Under the pieces are notes generated by a model. The model saw only the letters and a list, made by a program, of their open reading frames with translations. It did no database searches and was not told the DNA's origin. A DNA stretch of 64,000 nt from Paracyclopina nana. Taxonomy: Eukaryota; Arthropoda; Copepoda; Cyclopoida; Cyclopettidae. Every line of letters begins with the position of its first letter. Position 1 is the first letter of the stretch. Below, in pieces: positions 22,477-34,304 of the stretch. The stretch covers positions 6,024,001-6,088,000 of the forward strand of contig JAGUCH010000009.1 in the NCBI GenBank assembly GCA_019096065.1. The letters run 5' to 3'. The position numbers and the translations under genes were made by a program.

Positions 22477-24050
22477 TGGTGATTTTTTTTTATAAAAAAT
22501 GTAAAATAGAAATCATGTTTTTGTGTCATGGTCTTTTCTCTTGCCAATAAACATAAGCTCATCATAAATAAATAAATTTTACAGCACTCGCGCCGCTCGT
22601 CCGAGAAAAATACACTCGGTGGTGTACCAAAACAAACATCTAGTTTCATTCACTCCTTCCTAATTTAATTTTACTCCCCTACTTTACAGTACTTTGTAAA
22701 GAAAAGAGCTGTCCTCACTGGGTCAATTTTGTCACCAGATGAGAAATCAGCTCGGTTTTTTTATTGCCCTGACCATCAATCAGGCCAACTTTTCTTCTTC
22801 TCTTGTGCAAATACATTAGGGAAATGGGACGAAAGTAATGCCATAGTGTACCACTACAACTATTACAGCATCATGCATTTTGCAGCTGATGACACTCTTA
22901 AGAAAGTATCAGATAGTTAAATTTAGTCATTTAAAAAAGCTTTCATGGTCATTGCAGGTTGTTTCAAGATTAAGGCCCTCAGAGTGCACTTTTGGCTTTT
23001 CCTTGTGACTTACTAAAAGAGATAAATGATGAAAGCCACTTTGTAGTCTGGAGTTGGGGTCACTTTTTGTAGCTGATGCAAGAATTCTTCTTTATTCCAT
23101 CAAATTCCCATGTGATTTTCTTTTAGTTCTGAATTGATCACTTTCATCATTATTCAAAGCAATTTTTATGAATTCATTTTCTGGGCTGAAATTCAGTGGG
23201 AATAAAATTGCTTTTGAGCACTTGTTAAGCTCATATATATCAAACTACACTTTTTCACCATTTCATTGCAAAAAGAGCCAATTATGTAAAATGCAGCAAA
23301 AAAGCCATGACTAGTAACTTTTTCAAGTGGAAAATCAGCTTTTAAGCTTTGATAAGTTTATTACTTTTTTGCTTACTTGTTTAAGCTCAATTCCGAGAAA
23401 CTTCATAAAATCTCCAGAAAATGGTAAAAAGAGCCAAATGCCCCGTCACTTGGTCACAGAAACTTTGTAACTTTCACTTTGAGACGTATTTGCTTCCGGC
23501 TTTCAAAGATGGTGAAAAGTTTGAAACTGTCGAGATTTGGCGAATTTTTCCGCGCACGAACAATTATGGCGGGAGTCTGCTTCCTTTTTGTTACCGGCTC
23601 CTTACCCAAAAAGGAATAGCTCTAAAAACAACAAAGGCATTTTGCATAGCGCGCCCGTGTTCGCAGAAGTTGACAACAGCGTTACTTCTAATCCTTTTGC
23701 CGTCAAATTAATCGAGTATTTGGCGTTTTCTGCAAATTTAAGGCCCAAAACTGAATTTAAGTGAGAGTAATTGTTGTTGCAATTGAGTGGCGCGGTGAAA
23801 TCATTTTCTCGTGGCTTTTGTGGCCTTTTTCGAGGGGTCAAAGACCACGAAAATCCAAGTTGAAGGCTCAGGCAAATCCCGACCTTTTTCGCGCCGCGTG
23901 AAAGCCGTTGTTGTTTTCTTTTTTCAAACTCAAGTGAGTAGATTTTATTTTGCGTTAAATGGGCGCTGCGAAAATTGTTGGAAACAACACGTGGTCTTGT
24001 GTCAACATTGCGCTCACGTGGCCTTTACAAATTTTCTTCCAGCCCTGAGA
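22477..24050. other. intergenic; importin-7 promoter side
   Basis: No gene recognised. AATAAA at 22546-22551 serves the upstream gene. The last few hundred bases before 24051 are richer in CG and probably hold the importin 5' UTR and promoter, but I see no distinct core element. Confidence 0.45.
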
Positions 24051-27000
24051 ATGGAGGCTGCCAGCTTGGCCGTGTTGCTCAAGCAAACTCTGGAGCCGGC
24101 CACGCGCGAAGTGGCGGAGGCCGAGCTGAAAAAGGTGCACAAGATCATCGGCTTTTGCCCCGGGCTGCTCCAGGTTGTCATGACCAACACTGTCGAGTCC
24201 TCGGTGAGACAAGCTGGCGTGATCTACTTCAAGAATCTGGTCAGCTCTTCGTGGGTGGCCAAGGAGGCTCCGGAGCCGAATCCGGCCGCCATTGCCTCCG
24301 GATTGGCTCCGCCCGTCAATCCGGAGCTCACCTTCACCATTCACGAGCAGGACAAGGCCCTGGTGCGCGACAACATTGTCCAGGCCACCGTGCAAAGCCC
24401 GGATGTCATCCGGATCCAAATGGCCATTTGTGTCAGGTATTGAGGACCTCTCAAGCATTTTGGTCTATACTGGCTGACATCCTTCGCTTTTCAGCATGAT
24501 CATCAAGCATGACTTCCCCCACAATTGGCCTCAGGTTGTCGACCAAGTGAGCATCTACCTGCAAGCTCCCGAGCCGGTGAATTGGGTGGGAGCCCTCACC
24601 TGTCTGTACCAACTGGTGAAGAACTATGAGTACAAGAAGAAGGAGGAGCGAGCGCCCCTCCACGATGCCATGAATCTCTTGCTGCCCATGATCTACGAGA
24701 TCCTGCACAGGGCCATTCCGGATCAATCCGCTCAAGTCACCGAGGTGAAGAAGATCATCCTCAAGATCTTCTTTGCACTCACCCAATACATTCTTCCCAT
24801 GGACTTGATCAGCCGAGACTTCTTCATCAACTGGATGGGTCTGCTCAAGCAGATTGTCGAGCAGGACATCCCGCCTGAAATAGGCGAGGGCGTCGATGAG
24901 GAGGACAAGCCATCCTTGATTTGGTGGAAACAGAAGAAATGGGCATTGCACATCCTCTCGCGACTGTTTGAGCGCTATGGATCTCCTGGCAATGTTTCGT
25001 CCGAATACAAAGATTGGTCCGAATGGTATCTCAAGACTTTTTCACCCGGCATCCTCGCCTCCATCCTCAAGGTAGAAAGTTTTGAGCATGTCGAAGGCCG
25101 TTGTGGGGAATTCCTTTCGCACGTTGATTTTCGTCAATGAGCCGTCAAAGCCATATTAATATAGTTGTGCGAGGATGACTTCATGTCGGCAAAGATGTCA
25201 GCTCCGTCATATTGAGAGTCATGGTGCATGATTAAAATCATTGATTGCAGGTTCTGGACGCGTTTCGTCGTGGAGTGTACGTGAGCCCCCGAGTGATGCA
25301 GCTTGGCCTCAACTATGTCAACACCGGAGTCAGCCATGCGCTCACATGGAAACTGATCAAGCCGCACATCCTTGAGATCATCAAGGACGTCATCTTCCCA
25401 CTCATGTCGTACACGGAGAAAGACGCTGAACTCTGGGACAGCGATCCATACGAGTATGTGCGAGTGAAGTTTGACATCTTCGAGGACTTTGTCAGTCCCA
25501 TCACTGCGGCACAAACTGTGCTGCACTCGGTGTGCAAGAAACGGAAGGATGTCCTGCCCAAGACCATGGGCATGCTGTTGGCCATCGTCCAAGACGGAAA
25601 CACGACACCGTCCCAAAAGGACGGGGCGCTGCACATGATTGGCACCATGGCTGACATCCTGCTCAAGAAGAAGATCTACAAAGATCAAATGGAGCAGTTC
25701 CTTGTCAACATTGTGTTTCCAGAGTTCAACAGCCCCCATGGTCACTTGAGGGCAAGGGCTTGCTGGATGCTCCACTACTTTGCCGATGTCAAATACAAGA
25801 ATCCCAATGTGCTTGGTCAGTCCTTCCAGCTGACAATCGACAGCCTCCTCAAGCCGGGCGAAGAAGTGCCCGTCAAGGTTGAGGCTGCCATCGCCTTGCA
25901 AATGATGCTTTCAAGCCAGGGCAACAACACAAAGCCCTTTGTCGAGCCCCGCATCCGAGAGATCACACTCGAACTCCTCAAGATCATTCGCGAGACAGAG
26001 AACGATGACTTGACCACAGTGATGCAGAAAATTGTGTGCTCGTACACTGAGCAGCTGATCCCTGTGGCTGTGGACATGTGCAAGCATCTGGTGGAAACGT
26101 TTGCTCAGGTGCTGGAAGCCAGTGATAATGATGAGAAGGCCATCACCGCCATGGGTCTGTTGAACACCATGGAGACCATTTTGACGGTGATGGAGGACCA
26201 CGAAGAGCTGCACGCCCAACTCGAGCCGGTTGTTCTCCAGGCTGTCCACCACATCTTCACCAACTCGATCATGGAGTTTTACGAGGAGGCCTTCAGCCTC
26301 ACCTACGACTTGACAACGACCAAGATCAGCGACAACATGTGGGAGATGTTCAAACTCATGTACCAGGTGTTTGAACGGGATGGAGTTGACTACTTTGTCG
26401 ACATGATGCCAGCCCTGCACAACTATGTTACTGTGGACACCGAGGCTTTTTTGACGCGTGGAGCCGTCCCCAGGGAATTCCCCACGATGGCCTTCAACAT
26501 GTGCAAGAAGATGCTCCTGGAGGCGGATCCGGGCGAAGATCCGGAATGTCATGCGGCCAAACTGCTCGAGGTGATCATCCTGCAGTGCAAGGACAAGCAC
26601 AACATTGACGACATGCTCCCCTCCTTCATCGAAGTGGCCTTTCTGAGGTTGTCGCGAGAGGTCAAGACCTCCGAGTTGAGGACCATGTGCCTCCAGGTGG
26701 GCATTGCGGCCATGTTCTACAACAGCACGCTGTTCTTCGCGACACTCCAGAACAGTTCGGTGCCCGGGGTGGAAGGATCCCTGATCAAACACTTTGTCGG
26801 TCAATGGCTGTACGACACTGATTGCTTCAACGGCCTCCATGATCGCAAGCTCTGCGTCCTTGGCCTTTGCCAGCTCATGACCATCATGCCCGAATGTCCG
26901 GATTTGGTTGAGTATGCGCCCAAGATCTTCCCCAGTCTGGTCATGCTCTTCGATGGCCTCAAGCGAGCTTACGAGGCTGCGAAGGAGGATGAGGACAGCG

Positions 27001-30000
27001 GTGGGGACTCGGACGAGGATGAGGATGATGAGGATGCCGATCAAAACATCCTCAGCTCGGATGAGGATGAAATCGATGAGGAGTCTGCTGTCTACTTGGA
27101 GTCCTTGCAGGAAAAGCTGAACAAGCATGTCAATGGCAATCTGTCGGTTAGTATATCAACTATTCCACTGCTCTGTTTAAGTATAATTCAAGTACAAATC
27201 AACAAAATTCACAAACTGCACAAAAATTTGACCTAGTGTAGTGCAACTCTGCTTAGGTACTAACTATGCTAAAAAATTATACCTAAATTATTGATGCTAT
27301 CAAAAACATAATTATTGTGGTATTGTTCCAAATGGTACAAAATGTACCAAAAATGTACCAATTATTGGTACTCTTAGTCAAGTTATTGTGAAACATAATT
27401 ATTTTGGTATAATTTTATAACATAATTGGTACCTAAGCAGAGTTGCACTACACCAGGTCAAATTTTGATGCAGTTAGTGAATTATGATGATTTCTACCAG
27501 AACTAATGGCGCTTTTAATTAAGATATTATGAAAGGTAACTATTTTGGTACAAATTCAAAAAATACGCTTGGCCTGTTGATGTACCAATATGTAGTCCAA
27601 ATGTACTATAAAGCAAAATAATGGTACTCTAAATCTAAGCTCACAAAATGCCAAAAAGTACATGTACTAAAAACTAAGCACAATTAAATAGAGCTAATGT
27701 GGTACAAGTTGAAATGGTACAATTATCGTGCCTAACATTATGCTAAACATATCAGTGCCATAAATTGAATTATTGTGGTACACATCCACGTTGCACACTT
27801 ATTGCAAGAAAATACCGATTTTGTACCAATGCACAATTCTTGGTACTCTAAACAGAAATATTGTGGTACAAATCCGCACTGAAGACTAACTCCTTAAAAG
27901 TACCAAAGTTGTACCAAAACTCAGGTTTTGGTACTTTTAAACAAAAACAAATATAAGTGGTACAATGCAATATACTCATAAAAGCACCTACTTTTCACAA
28001 CAATGTACCATAGCACTAATATTGGTACTCTAAACAGAACTATTGTGGTACAAATCCGCACTGAAGACTAACTCCTTAAAAGTACCAAAGTTGTACCATA
28101 ATTCAGGTTTTGGTACTTTTAAACAAAAACAACTATAAGTGGTACATTGCAATATACGCATAAAAGTGCCAACTTTTCACAACAATGTACCATAGCACTA
28201 ATATTGGTACTCTAAACAGAACTATTGTGGTACAAATCCGCACTGAAGACTAACTCCTTAAAAGTACCAAAGTTGTACCATAATTCAGGTTTTGGTACTT
28301 TTAAACAAAAACAACTATAAGTGGTACATTGCAATATACGCATAAAAGTGCCAACTTTTCACAACAATGTACCATAGCACTAATATTGGTACTCTAAACA
28401 GAACTATTGTGGTACAAATCCGCACTGAAGACTAACTCCTTAAAAGTACCAAAGTTGTACCATAATTCAGGTTTTGGTACTTTTAAACAAAAACAACTAT
28501 AAGTGGTACATTGCAATATACGCATAAAAGTGCCAACTTTTCACAACAATGTACCATAGCACTAATATTGGTACTCTAAACAGAACTATTGTGGTACAAA
28601 TCCGCACTGAAGACTAACTCCTTAAAAGTACCAAAGTTGTACCATAATTCAGGTTTTGGTACTTTTAAACAAAAACAACTATAAGTGGTACATTGCAATA
28701 TACGCATAAAAGTGCCAACTTTTCACAACAATGTACCAAAGCACAAGTATTGGTACTCTAAACAGAACTATTGTGGCACAAATCTGCACCGAAGACTAAC
28801 TCCTTAAAAGTACCAAAGTTGTACCATAATTCAGGTTTTGGTACTTTTAAAAAACATGAATATTTATGGTACAATGCAATATACACTTAAAAGTACCAAA
28901 TTTTCACAACAATGTACCAAAGCACAAGTATTGGTTCTCTAAACAGAACTATTGTAATACAAATCCGCACCGAAGACTAACTCCTTAAAAGTACCAAAGT
29001 TGTACCATAATTCAGGTTTTGGTACTTTTAAACAAAAACAAATATAAGTGGTACAATGCAATATACACATAAAAGTACCAACTTTTCACAACAATGTACC
29101 AAAGCACTAGTATTGCTACTTTTAACAGAACTATTGTGGTACAAATCCGCACTGAAGATTAAATCCTTAAAAGTACCAAAGTTGTACCTAAATTAAAGTT
29201 TTGGCACTCTAAAAAAACACGAATATATATGGTACAATGCAAAATACGCATAAAAGTACCAACTTTTCACATAAAAAAATTGAACGATAGTGGTACAAAT
29301 TCAAATTGTGTACCAATTACTCAAACTTGGCACAATTTCAGTACAAGTTCATACGAAGGTACATTCAATAGTTAACGGTAAAATAGTTGTTAATTAATTA
29401 TATTTTGAATGTTTTCAGATTCGCAGCAACATAGAAAATGATGATGACTCTGACGAAGATGATGATGACGATGATGAGTGGGATTGTGATGAGACCGCCC
29501 TGGAATCCTTTACCACTCCCCTTGATGACGAGGACACCGCTCCAGATGAGTACCAAATATTCCAGACTGTGGTGACGGCCTTGCAGGCTGAAAAACCAGA
29601 TTGGTACAGCACCTTGACCAACGGCCTCACTCCGGACAATGTCAAGTCCATCCAGGATGTGTTCAAGCTTAGCGAACAGCGTCAGGCCGCGAGGAGGAGT
29701 AAAAATATTGAAAAAGCTGGAGGTATGTAAAGGAAACTGTTTGCTGAGCAGGGATGTAAAACAGCTGCTAAGAGAGGGCTGTAAAGTGGAAAACCTCTGT
29801 TTAAAGTTTTGTTGTTATTTTATGCTTTACAGTCCCTTGGTGATTTTTTTATGATTTGCATATATAATTCACTTTCCAATTTTACAGTCCCTCAATATGA
29901 TAGGTTTGTTTTTTTATGTTTTACAGTCCCTCAACACAGATAGGACTTATTATTTTATGCTTTACAGACCCTGGAGCAGATATAACTGTTTTTATTATGT

Positions 30001-30332
30001 AAAGCGGTCCTTCAATTAGATAGGATTTCTTTTTTACAGCCCCTCAATCTGATAGGATTTGTTTTTTATGTTTTACAGTACCTCAATGAGATGGGATTGT
30101 TTAGATAAAAAAGGGTTTATACCTTTTACAGTCCCCTGCTAATGAGGGTGTGCAATTTTCAACTTTATGTACCTATGATGGTTGTTTGCATCCCTGATGT
30201 CCTATAAAAGCTTTCCACTGAAAAAAAATTAATTTTAATTTTTCAGGCTATCAATTCAGTCAACAATCCGTGCCTGGCCAGTTCAACTTTGCTCCCAACT
30301 CGGATGCCAATTTTACGTTTGGAGGAAATTAA
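24051..30332 (+). CDS. IPO7: importin-7/8 nuclear transport receptor, five exons, complete (1082 aa)
   Basis: Exons: 24051-24436, 24495-25071, 25251-27146, 29419-29722 and 30247-30332; phases agree and the total is 3249 nt. The N-terminus (M-E-A-A-S-L-A-V-L-L-K-Q-T-L) and the following V-R-Q-A-G-V-I-Y-F-K-N belong to the importin-beta N-terminal Ran-binding domain. The rest is HEAT-repeat helices. Exon 3 ends in a long acidic tract (D-E-D-E-D-D-E-D) continued in exon 4, as in importin-7/8. The C-terminus holds F-N-F and F-T-F-G-G-N, like the vertebrate importin-7 tail. Human importin-7 is 1038 aa. The protein imports ribosomal proteins, histone H1 and SMAD/ERK-type cargo (family knowledge). 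Exons are GC-richer than the introns. AATAAA at 30370 is the likely poly(A) signal. Confidence 0.95.
27223..27466. mobile_element. 244-bp MITE with 38-bp terminal inverted repeats in importin-7 intron 3
   Basis: Arms 27223-27260 and 27429-27466 match as inverted repeats at 37 of 38 positions (core GTAGTGCAACTCTGCTTAGG). It sits 77 bp after the donor of exon 3 and immediately upstream of the satellite. Confidence 0.8.
27870..29290. repeat. 182-bp satellite, about eight tandem copies, in importin-7 intron 3
   Basis: The marker AATCCGCACTGAAGACTAAC recurs at 27871, 28053, 28235, 28417, 28599, 28781 (variant), 28962 and 29144. Spacing is 182 bp (181 once). The three central copies are essentially identical; the outer ones diverge. 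Each unit carries several GGTAC/GTACCA motifs, which continue at lower density upstream to about 27300. Confidence 0.95.
29825..30140. repeat. degenerate repeats of TTTTACAGTCCCTCAA in importin-7 intron 4
   Basis: TTTACAGTCCCT-like units near 29830, 29882, 29921, 29961, 30035, 30077 and 30127 alternate with GATAGGATTTGTTTTTTATG. Each unit resembles a splice acceptor (T-rich run then ACAG). None joins to a coding frame consistent with the flanking exons. Confidence 0.65.
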
Positions 30333-30835
30333 CACATAATAAATAATAATAAAAGTAAGAAACTCAAAGAATAAAGTTGGCCTTTATTTTGAACATCACT
30401 CACAAGTTGGGGAGTTTGGCCTACTTAAATTTTGCCTTGTCATTGTGCATGGGATCCACGTTTTCCAAGCTTTTGTTGGGCCACACTCACACACATCATT
30501 ATTATCATCATGTGGAGCTGTCAGCTGCTTTATAAATGATCTTCATCTCTGCTTTCCATCTCCCTTTTTCGAGCAAGCGAAAACTTCCCTTGGTGAAACA
30601 GTTTTTTTGAGCAGTAGTGGACTTAAGCCCACTGCTGAGTACATGATTGAGGTCTAGACTCTCTTTTGAGGGCTCAATTTTGCAAGATAGGTGTCCATGT
30701 ACACTTTGCCCTGGATTATTTTCAAATGAAGCGAAATGTTCGCTTATCTAATTCTTTCATCAAAGCTTTTAGTAATCAAGCCTTCAGAGAAAAATATGCC
30801 TATTTTTCTAAGTCGCTATGCTATATTTAAACACT

Positions 30836-31077
30836 TTTTGCGGACCACTGAACTTGAGCTCTCCAACCGGTGAGGAGATGCTCAAGGAACTGCTCGGTCC
30901 AGCCCTGATGTTCTGAGTTTCGATGCTGGAGCTGAACTGAATTCCGCCCACTTGATTGTTCTTGAGTTTTTTGGCAGTCACCAAGGTTCCATCCAGAGAG
31001 GAGCAAAGCAGAATTTCACCCTCAGAGTTCATATCGACGAATCTTTTGGTGGCCATGATCACCTCAATTTCATCTGT
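30836..31077 (-). pseudogene. inverted partial copy of sarcoglycan-like exon 2
   Basis: Minus strand 31077-30836 matches the first three quarters of the exon at 31590-31909 (about 90-93% by eye), including the acceptor ACAG and the frame that begins I-M-A-T-K-R-F-V. It then diverges. The final quarter, the first exon and the C-terminal Cys exon are absent in this orientation, so it cannot make the full protein. Confidence 0.8.
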
Positions 31078-31226
31078 TACTCAACCTTTTTGGTTCTCGC
31101 ATCTTTTTGCATGCAGATTCTCGATAGCTTTGGAAGGGGGATCTGCTGCTCTCCCAGAGCTTTCATCAAACCACGAGGGAGGCAGTGACACCATTTGAGA
31201 AAGGCCAGTTGTACAGTTGAGACACA

Positions 31227-32336
31227 ATGACAACAACCAAATGGCATAAAAAAGCCTTATCCGCTGCCTTTCTGAGCTTCTTGTGTCTGGTCCTGGTGAC
31301 CAATGTCTTCCTCACCTTGTGGATCATGGCAGCCACTGGATTCAATCTGGATGGACTGCCAAGCCTCAAATTTGGTTCCACACACTTGAAGGCGAATGGA
31401 GACATCTTTGCGATGAAAAGCATCTTCACATCCAGAATCATGGACTACAATGGCCTCGTCATTCAGGCTTTCAAGAACTTGTCATTGGTGGCCAACTCTG
31501 GTGACTCGAGCCATTCATCGGCAATGCTCATCAGTGAGTCTTTTTGCTCATTCTTTTCAAATATGAACTTCAAAAAAATCTTTGCACAGATGAAAATGAG
31601 GTGATCATGGCCACCAAAAGATTTGTCATCATGAACTCTGAGGGCAAAATTCTGCTTAGCTCCTCTCCGGATGGAACCTTGATGACTGCCAAAAAACTCA
31701 AGACCAATCAAGTGGGCGGAATTCAGTTCAGCTCCAGCATCGAAACTCAGAACATCAGGGCTGGACCGAGCAATTCCTTGAGCATCTCCTCACCGGTTGG
31801 AGAGCTCAAGCTCAGTGGACCGCAAAAATTGGACTTGACCAGTTTTGCTGGCTCGATCAACCTGCATGGCCTTGATGCAATCACCCTTAGGTCCAAGAGT
31901 CAAGGAAAGGTAACTTGGACAAATACAAGCTAGTGTGTTCTGAACTCAAGCTCAAAGTTGGTTTTGCTTGCCATGGGAAATCTAGACAGTTGTCCTTTGT
32001 CGAGAACAAACTTGTGCAATCCACTTGAGGATCTGCACCACTCCATGTCGAAGCATGGAGCTTGCTACTGTACAAGTTGGATTGGTCATTGATAACTCTA
32101 CATGTGCCTTTGCTTCACTTGAACAACATGTTAATCGCTTAATTTTGCAGGTTATCTTAAATGCTGGATCGATCAAGATGCCTGGTTTAACCCGATCCTC
32201 TTCCAATTCAACTGGTTACTTCACCAAAAAGTCAGCCGAGACCTACCAACTTTGTGCCTGTTCAGATGGCAAATTGTTCATAGCACATCCAAGTTCATTG
32301 TGCTTGGCGGATTACCACATTTGTTCAAGCATCTAG
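31227..32336 (+). CDS. sarcoglycan-like protein (gamma/delta type), three exons, complete (270 aa)
   Basis: Exons: 31227-31533, 31590-31909 and 32151-32336; phases agree. It is a type II membrane protein: a short basic N-terminus, one transmembrane helix (about residues 10-33), then a beta-rich extracellular part containing S-S-S-I-E-T-Q-N-I-R-A-G-P, which parallels the S-I-E-T-P-N-V-R-A-D-P of delta-sarcoglycan. The C-terminal cluster C-A-C-S-D-G-K-L-F...C...C matches the sarcoglycan Cys signature. Human delta-sarcoglycan is 289 aa. It acts in the dystrophin-associated complex at the muscle membrane (family knowledge). AATAAA at 32387 follows the stop. Intron 2 contains a stray copy of the neighbour gene's 3' end. 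Confidence 0.85.
31930..32090 (-). pseudogene. partial copy of the secreted orphan's 3' end, inside a sarcoglycan intron
   Basis: About 155 bp on the minus strand match the last part of the gene at 32503-34071 (roughly 85% by eye). They encode a variant of its tail with W-S-G-A-D-P-Q-V-D-C-T-S-L and the second Cys, and continue past its stop region. There is no start and no upstream part. Confidence 0.75.
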
Positions 32337-32502
32337 TGATCAAGACAATGTCACCAATACATCACATGATACCAAGTTTTTTTCTAAATAAAATTTTTTT
32401 GTTGGCTAATCGTTTATTGCAAATTTCAAGTTCATTATTGCAGATTGCCACGCTTGTCGAAGTAACTAAGGCTCGAGATGATGTTATTACTATATCACAG
32501 GA

Positions 32503-34071
32503 TTACAATTCAGTGTGTTCAAAATTCAAGCTCATTGTTGGTTTGGCTTGCCATGGGAAAGCTTGACAATTGTCCTTGGTTGGTAACAAACTTGTGCAAT
32601 CTACTTGAGGATCTGCACCGCTCCATATGGAAGCGTACAGCTTGCTCCTGTCCAATTTGGACTGGTCATTGACTGTCCAAGCGAAAGCTGCCATCAGCGA
32701 TACTGACTTTGTCACCATGGACTTGATCACTGATCCCTCCTTGGCCATCTTGGCGTTCAAGTGACAAAGCATCGGTTCAGCACATCCCGGATGATCCTGA
32801 ACTTGTCGATAGGTTGTCCACAAATGGGTGATTGGTTCAATCAGGTTCTCCCTGAGGAACCTTGCCACCAGAGTTGTTTGCTCATCATCGTTTAATTTGT
32901 TAAAGTCCTTGGCACTCACATACTCCTTTTCGAGGGCTTCAAAAGTCTTGGCAATGTCCTTGTCATATTGGCTCAACTCAAACTTCCAAGTGGTGAAGGT
33001 CTTGATGCTATGATCTCCCAGCTTGAGCAGGGACTCGGTGAGCCTTTTGGGCTTGATGGCTGGCAATCCTTGAGTGATCAAGAATGTGTTGGCCAAGGCC
33101 ATTTTCATGTCATCCTGGAGGAGTTCCTGGATTGGTGATTTTATTGCCAGGATGGCCTCTGCCAAGGACTTGACCAACTGATCCAGCATGTCAGAGTTGT
33201 CCATGCTGGCAAAGAAGTCTGACCATTGCCTCTCAGCCTCTTTTCTGAAGATGTCCATGACAGCGTCAGCATTGTCAGCAGCCAGGATTTGCGGCAAAAT
33301 TTCAATGAATCTCTTGCCGCCTTCTGAGGTGGCCAAGGCATCCAGACCCGACTCCAAAGTGTCAAGGAACTCTAGAAAGCTGTCCGACTTGACAAATCCT
33401 TGCCCATAGATCTTGGCCATTTGCACAGTGGAGTCACTGAGTAGTCCGTACTCTGACAAGGTTGGGAGTACCAAGTCCAAGAAGAATTCTGGCTTCTTCT
33501 TCAGCTTGGTAATCATATCCTTGACCATGCTGCTCAAGCCCAAGTCAAGCTCATTCTTGGCTTCAACCTTCTTTGCAGGAGGATCTTTTTCAACCTTAGC
33601 TTGAGGACCATCCTTGATCTTGTTCAAGCTGGTCTTCATCACCGGCAAGGACTTGACTCGCTTGATCACATCCAGAACCTTGGCGTCCAGCTCCCTATGC
33701 TTGGACAAGTCATGAATCTTGTCCAGGACTTTGGACAAGTGGACAAAGTGCTTGGCCAAGCCAGCATCACCAATGGGCAAGGTGGACAAGTGATCCAGGA
33801 TCTTCTCCGTGATCTCCAGACTGTTCTCCTCCACATAGGACTTGATGAACTCCTTGATGTCCTCATTGGCCTCTTCTTTCTTGTGCTTGGCACCTTCTTG
33901 CTTGAGCATTTGCTTCAGCTCATCCTCAAATTGGTCAATGACTCCAGACTCTTTCAGCTCCTTGAGCAATTCAGATCCTTGAGGGCCAAAGATGTCTTGA
34001 TCATCATCTATGCCAGCCACTATGGCAGTGATGAGTGCCATCCCGAAAAAGAGTGCTATTATTTGCTTCAT
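32503..34071 (-). CDS. intronless secreted protein of unknown function (522 aa)
   Basis: Single open frame with a clear signal peptide (M-K-Q-I-I-A-L-F-F-G-M-A-L-I-T-A-I-V-A-G). The body is highly charged and helical, rich in Lys, Glu, Leu and Asp, with no repeats and no transmembrane segment. Cysteines are confined to the C-terminal quarter (C-A-E-P-M-L-C-H-L-N, then D-C-T-S-L and D-N-C), suggesting two disulphides in a small terminal domain. I do not recognise a domain. Its 3' end lies 167 bp from the sarcoglycan-like stop, tail to tail. The coding region is rich in CTTGG/CCAAG words (minus strand CCAAG). It could be an extracellular structural, storage or haemolymph protein, but nothing in the sequence decides this. 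Confidence 0.75.
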   Translation of the reverse strand: MKQIIALFFGMALITAIVAGIDDDQDIFGPQGSELLKELKESGVIDQFEDELKQMLKQEGAKHKKEEANEDIKEFIKSYVEENSLEITEKILDHLSTLPIGDAGLAKHFVHLSKVLDKIHDLSKHRELDAKVLDVIKRVKSLPVMKTSLNKIKDGPQAKVEKDPPAKKVEAKNELDLGLSSMVKDMITKLKKKPEFFLDLVLPTLSEYGLLSDSTVQMAKIYGQGFVKSDSFLEFLDTLESGLDALATSEGGKRFIEILPQILAADNADAVMDIFRKEAERQWSDFFASMDNSDMLDQLVKSLAEAILAIKSPIQELLQDDMKMALANTFLITQGLPAIKPKRLTESLLKLGDHSIKTFTTWKFELSQYDKDIAKTFEALEKEYVSAKDFNKLNDDEQTTLVARFLRENLIEPITHLWTTYRQVQDHPGCAEPMLCHLNAKMAKEGSVIKSMVTKSVSLMAAFAWTVNDQSKLDRSKLYASIWSGADPQVDCTSLLPTKDNCQAFPWQAKPTMSLNFEHTEL

Positions 34072-34304
34072 GTTTTGCTTTTAGCTCTGACTTGAGATGA
34101 TTACTGAGCCGGTTCACCTGAGTTTACAGTTAAGTTTCTCCTGCTGCTGCTGTGGAACCAGACGTGGCAACTGTGGAACAGGTAGACAAATCTGACCTAT
34201 CTTGCCACAGTGGAATTGAAGTGCCATCACACACACACTCACAAAAAAATAATGGTTCAACTATTGCATGTTAGCTAAAAGCTGAGAGTAGTAAATAATT
34301 TGAC

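Noticed and set aside
25134-27128. Long minus-strand frames (255 and 405 codons) across importin-7
   Set aside because: Antisense shadows of a well-supported coding exon; composition follows the complementary codons.
33601-34095. Plus-strand 164-codon frame
   Set aside because: Antisense of the secreted orphan gene; the minus frame has the signal peptide and protein-like composition.
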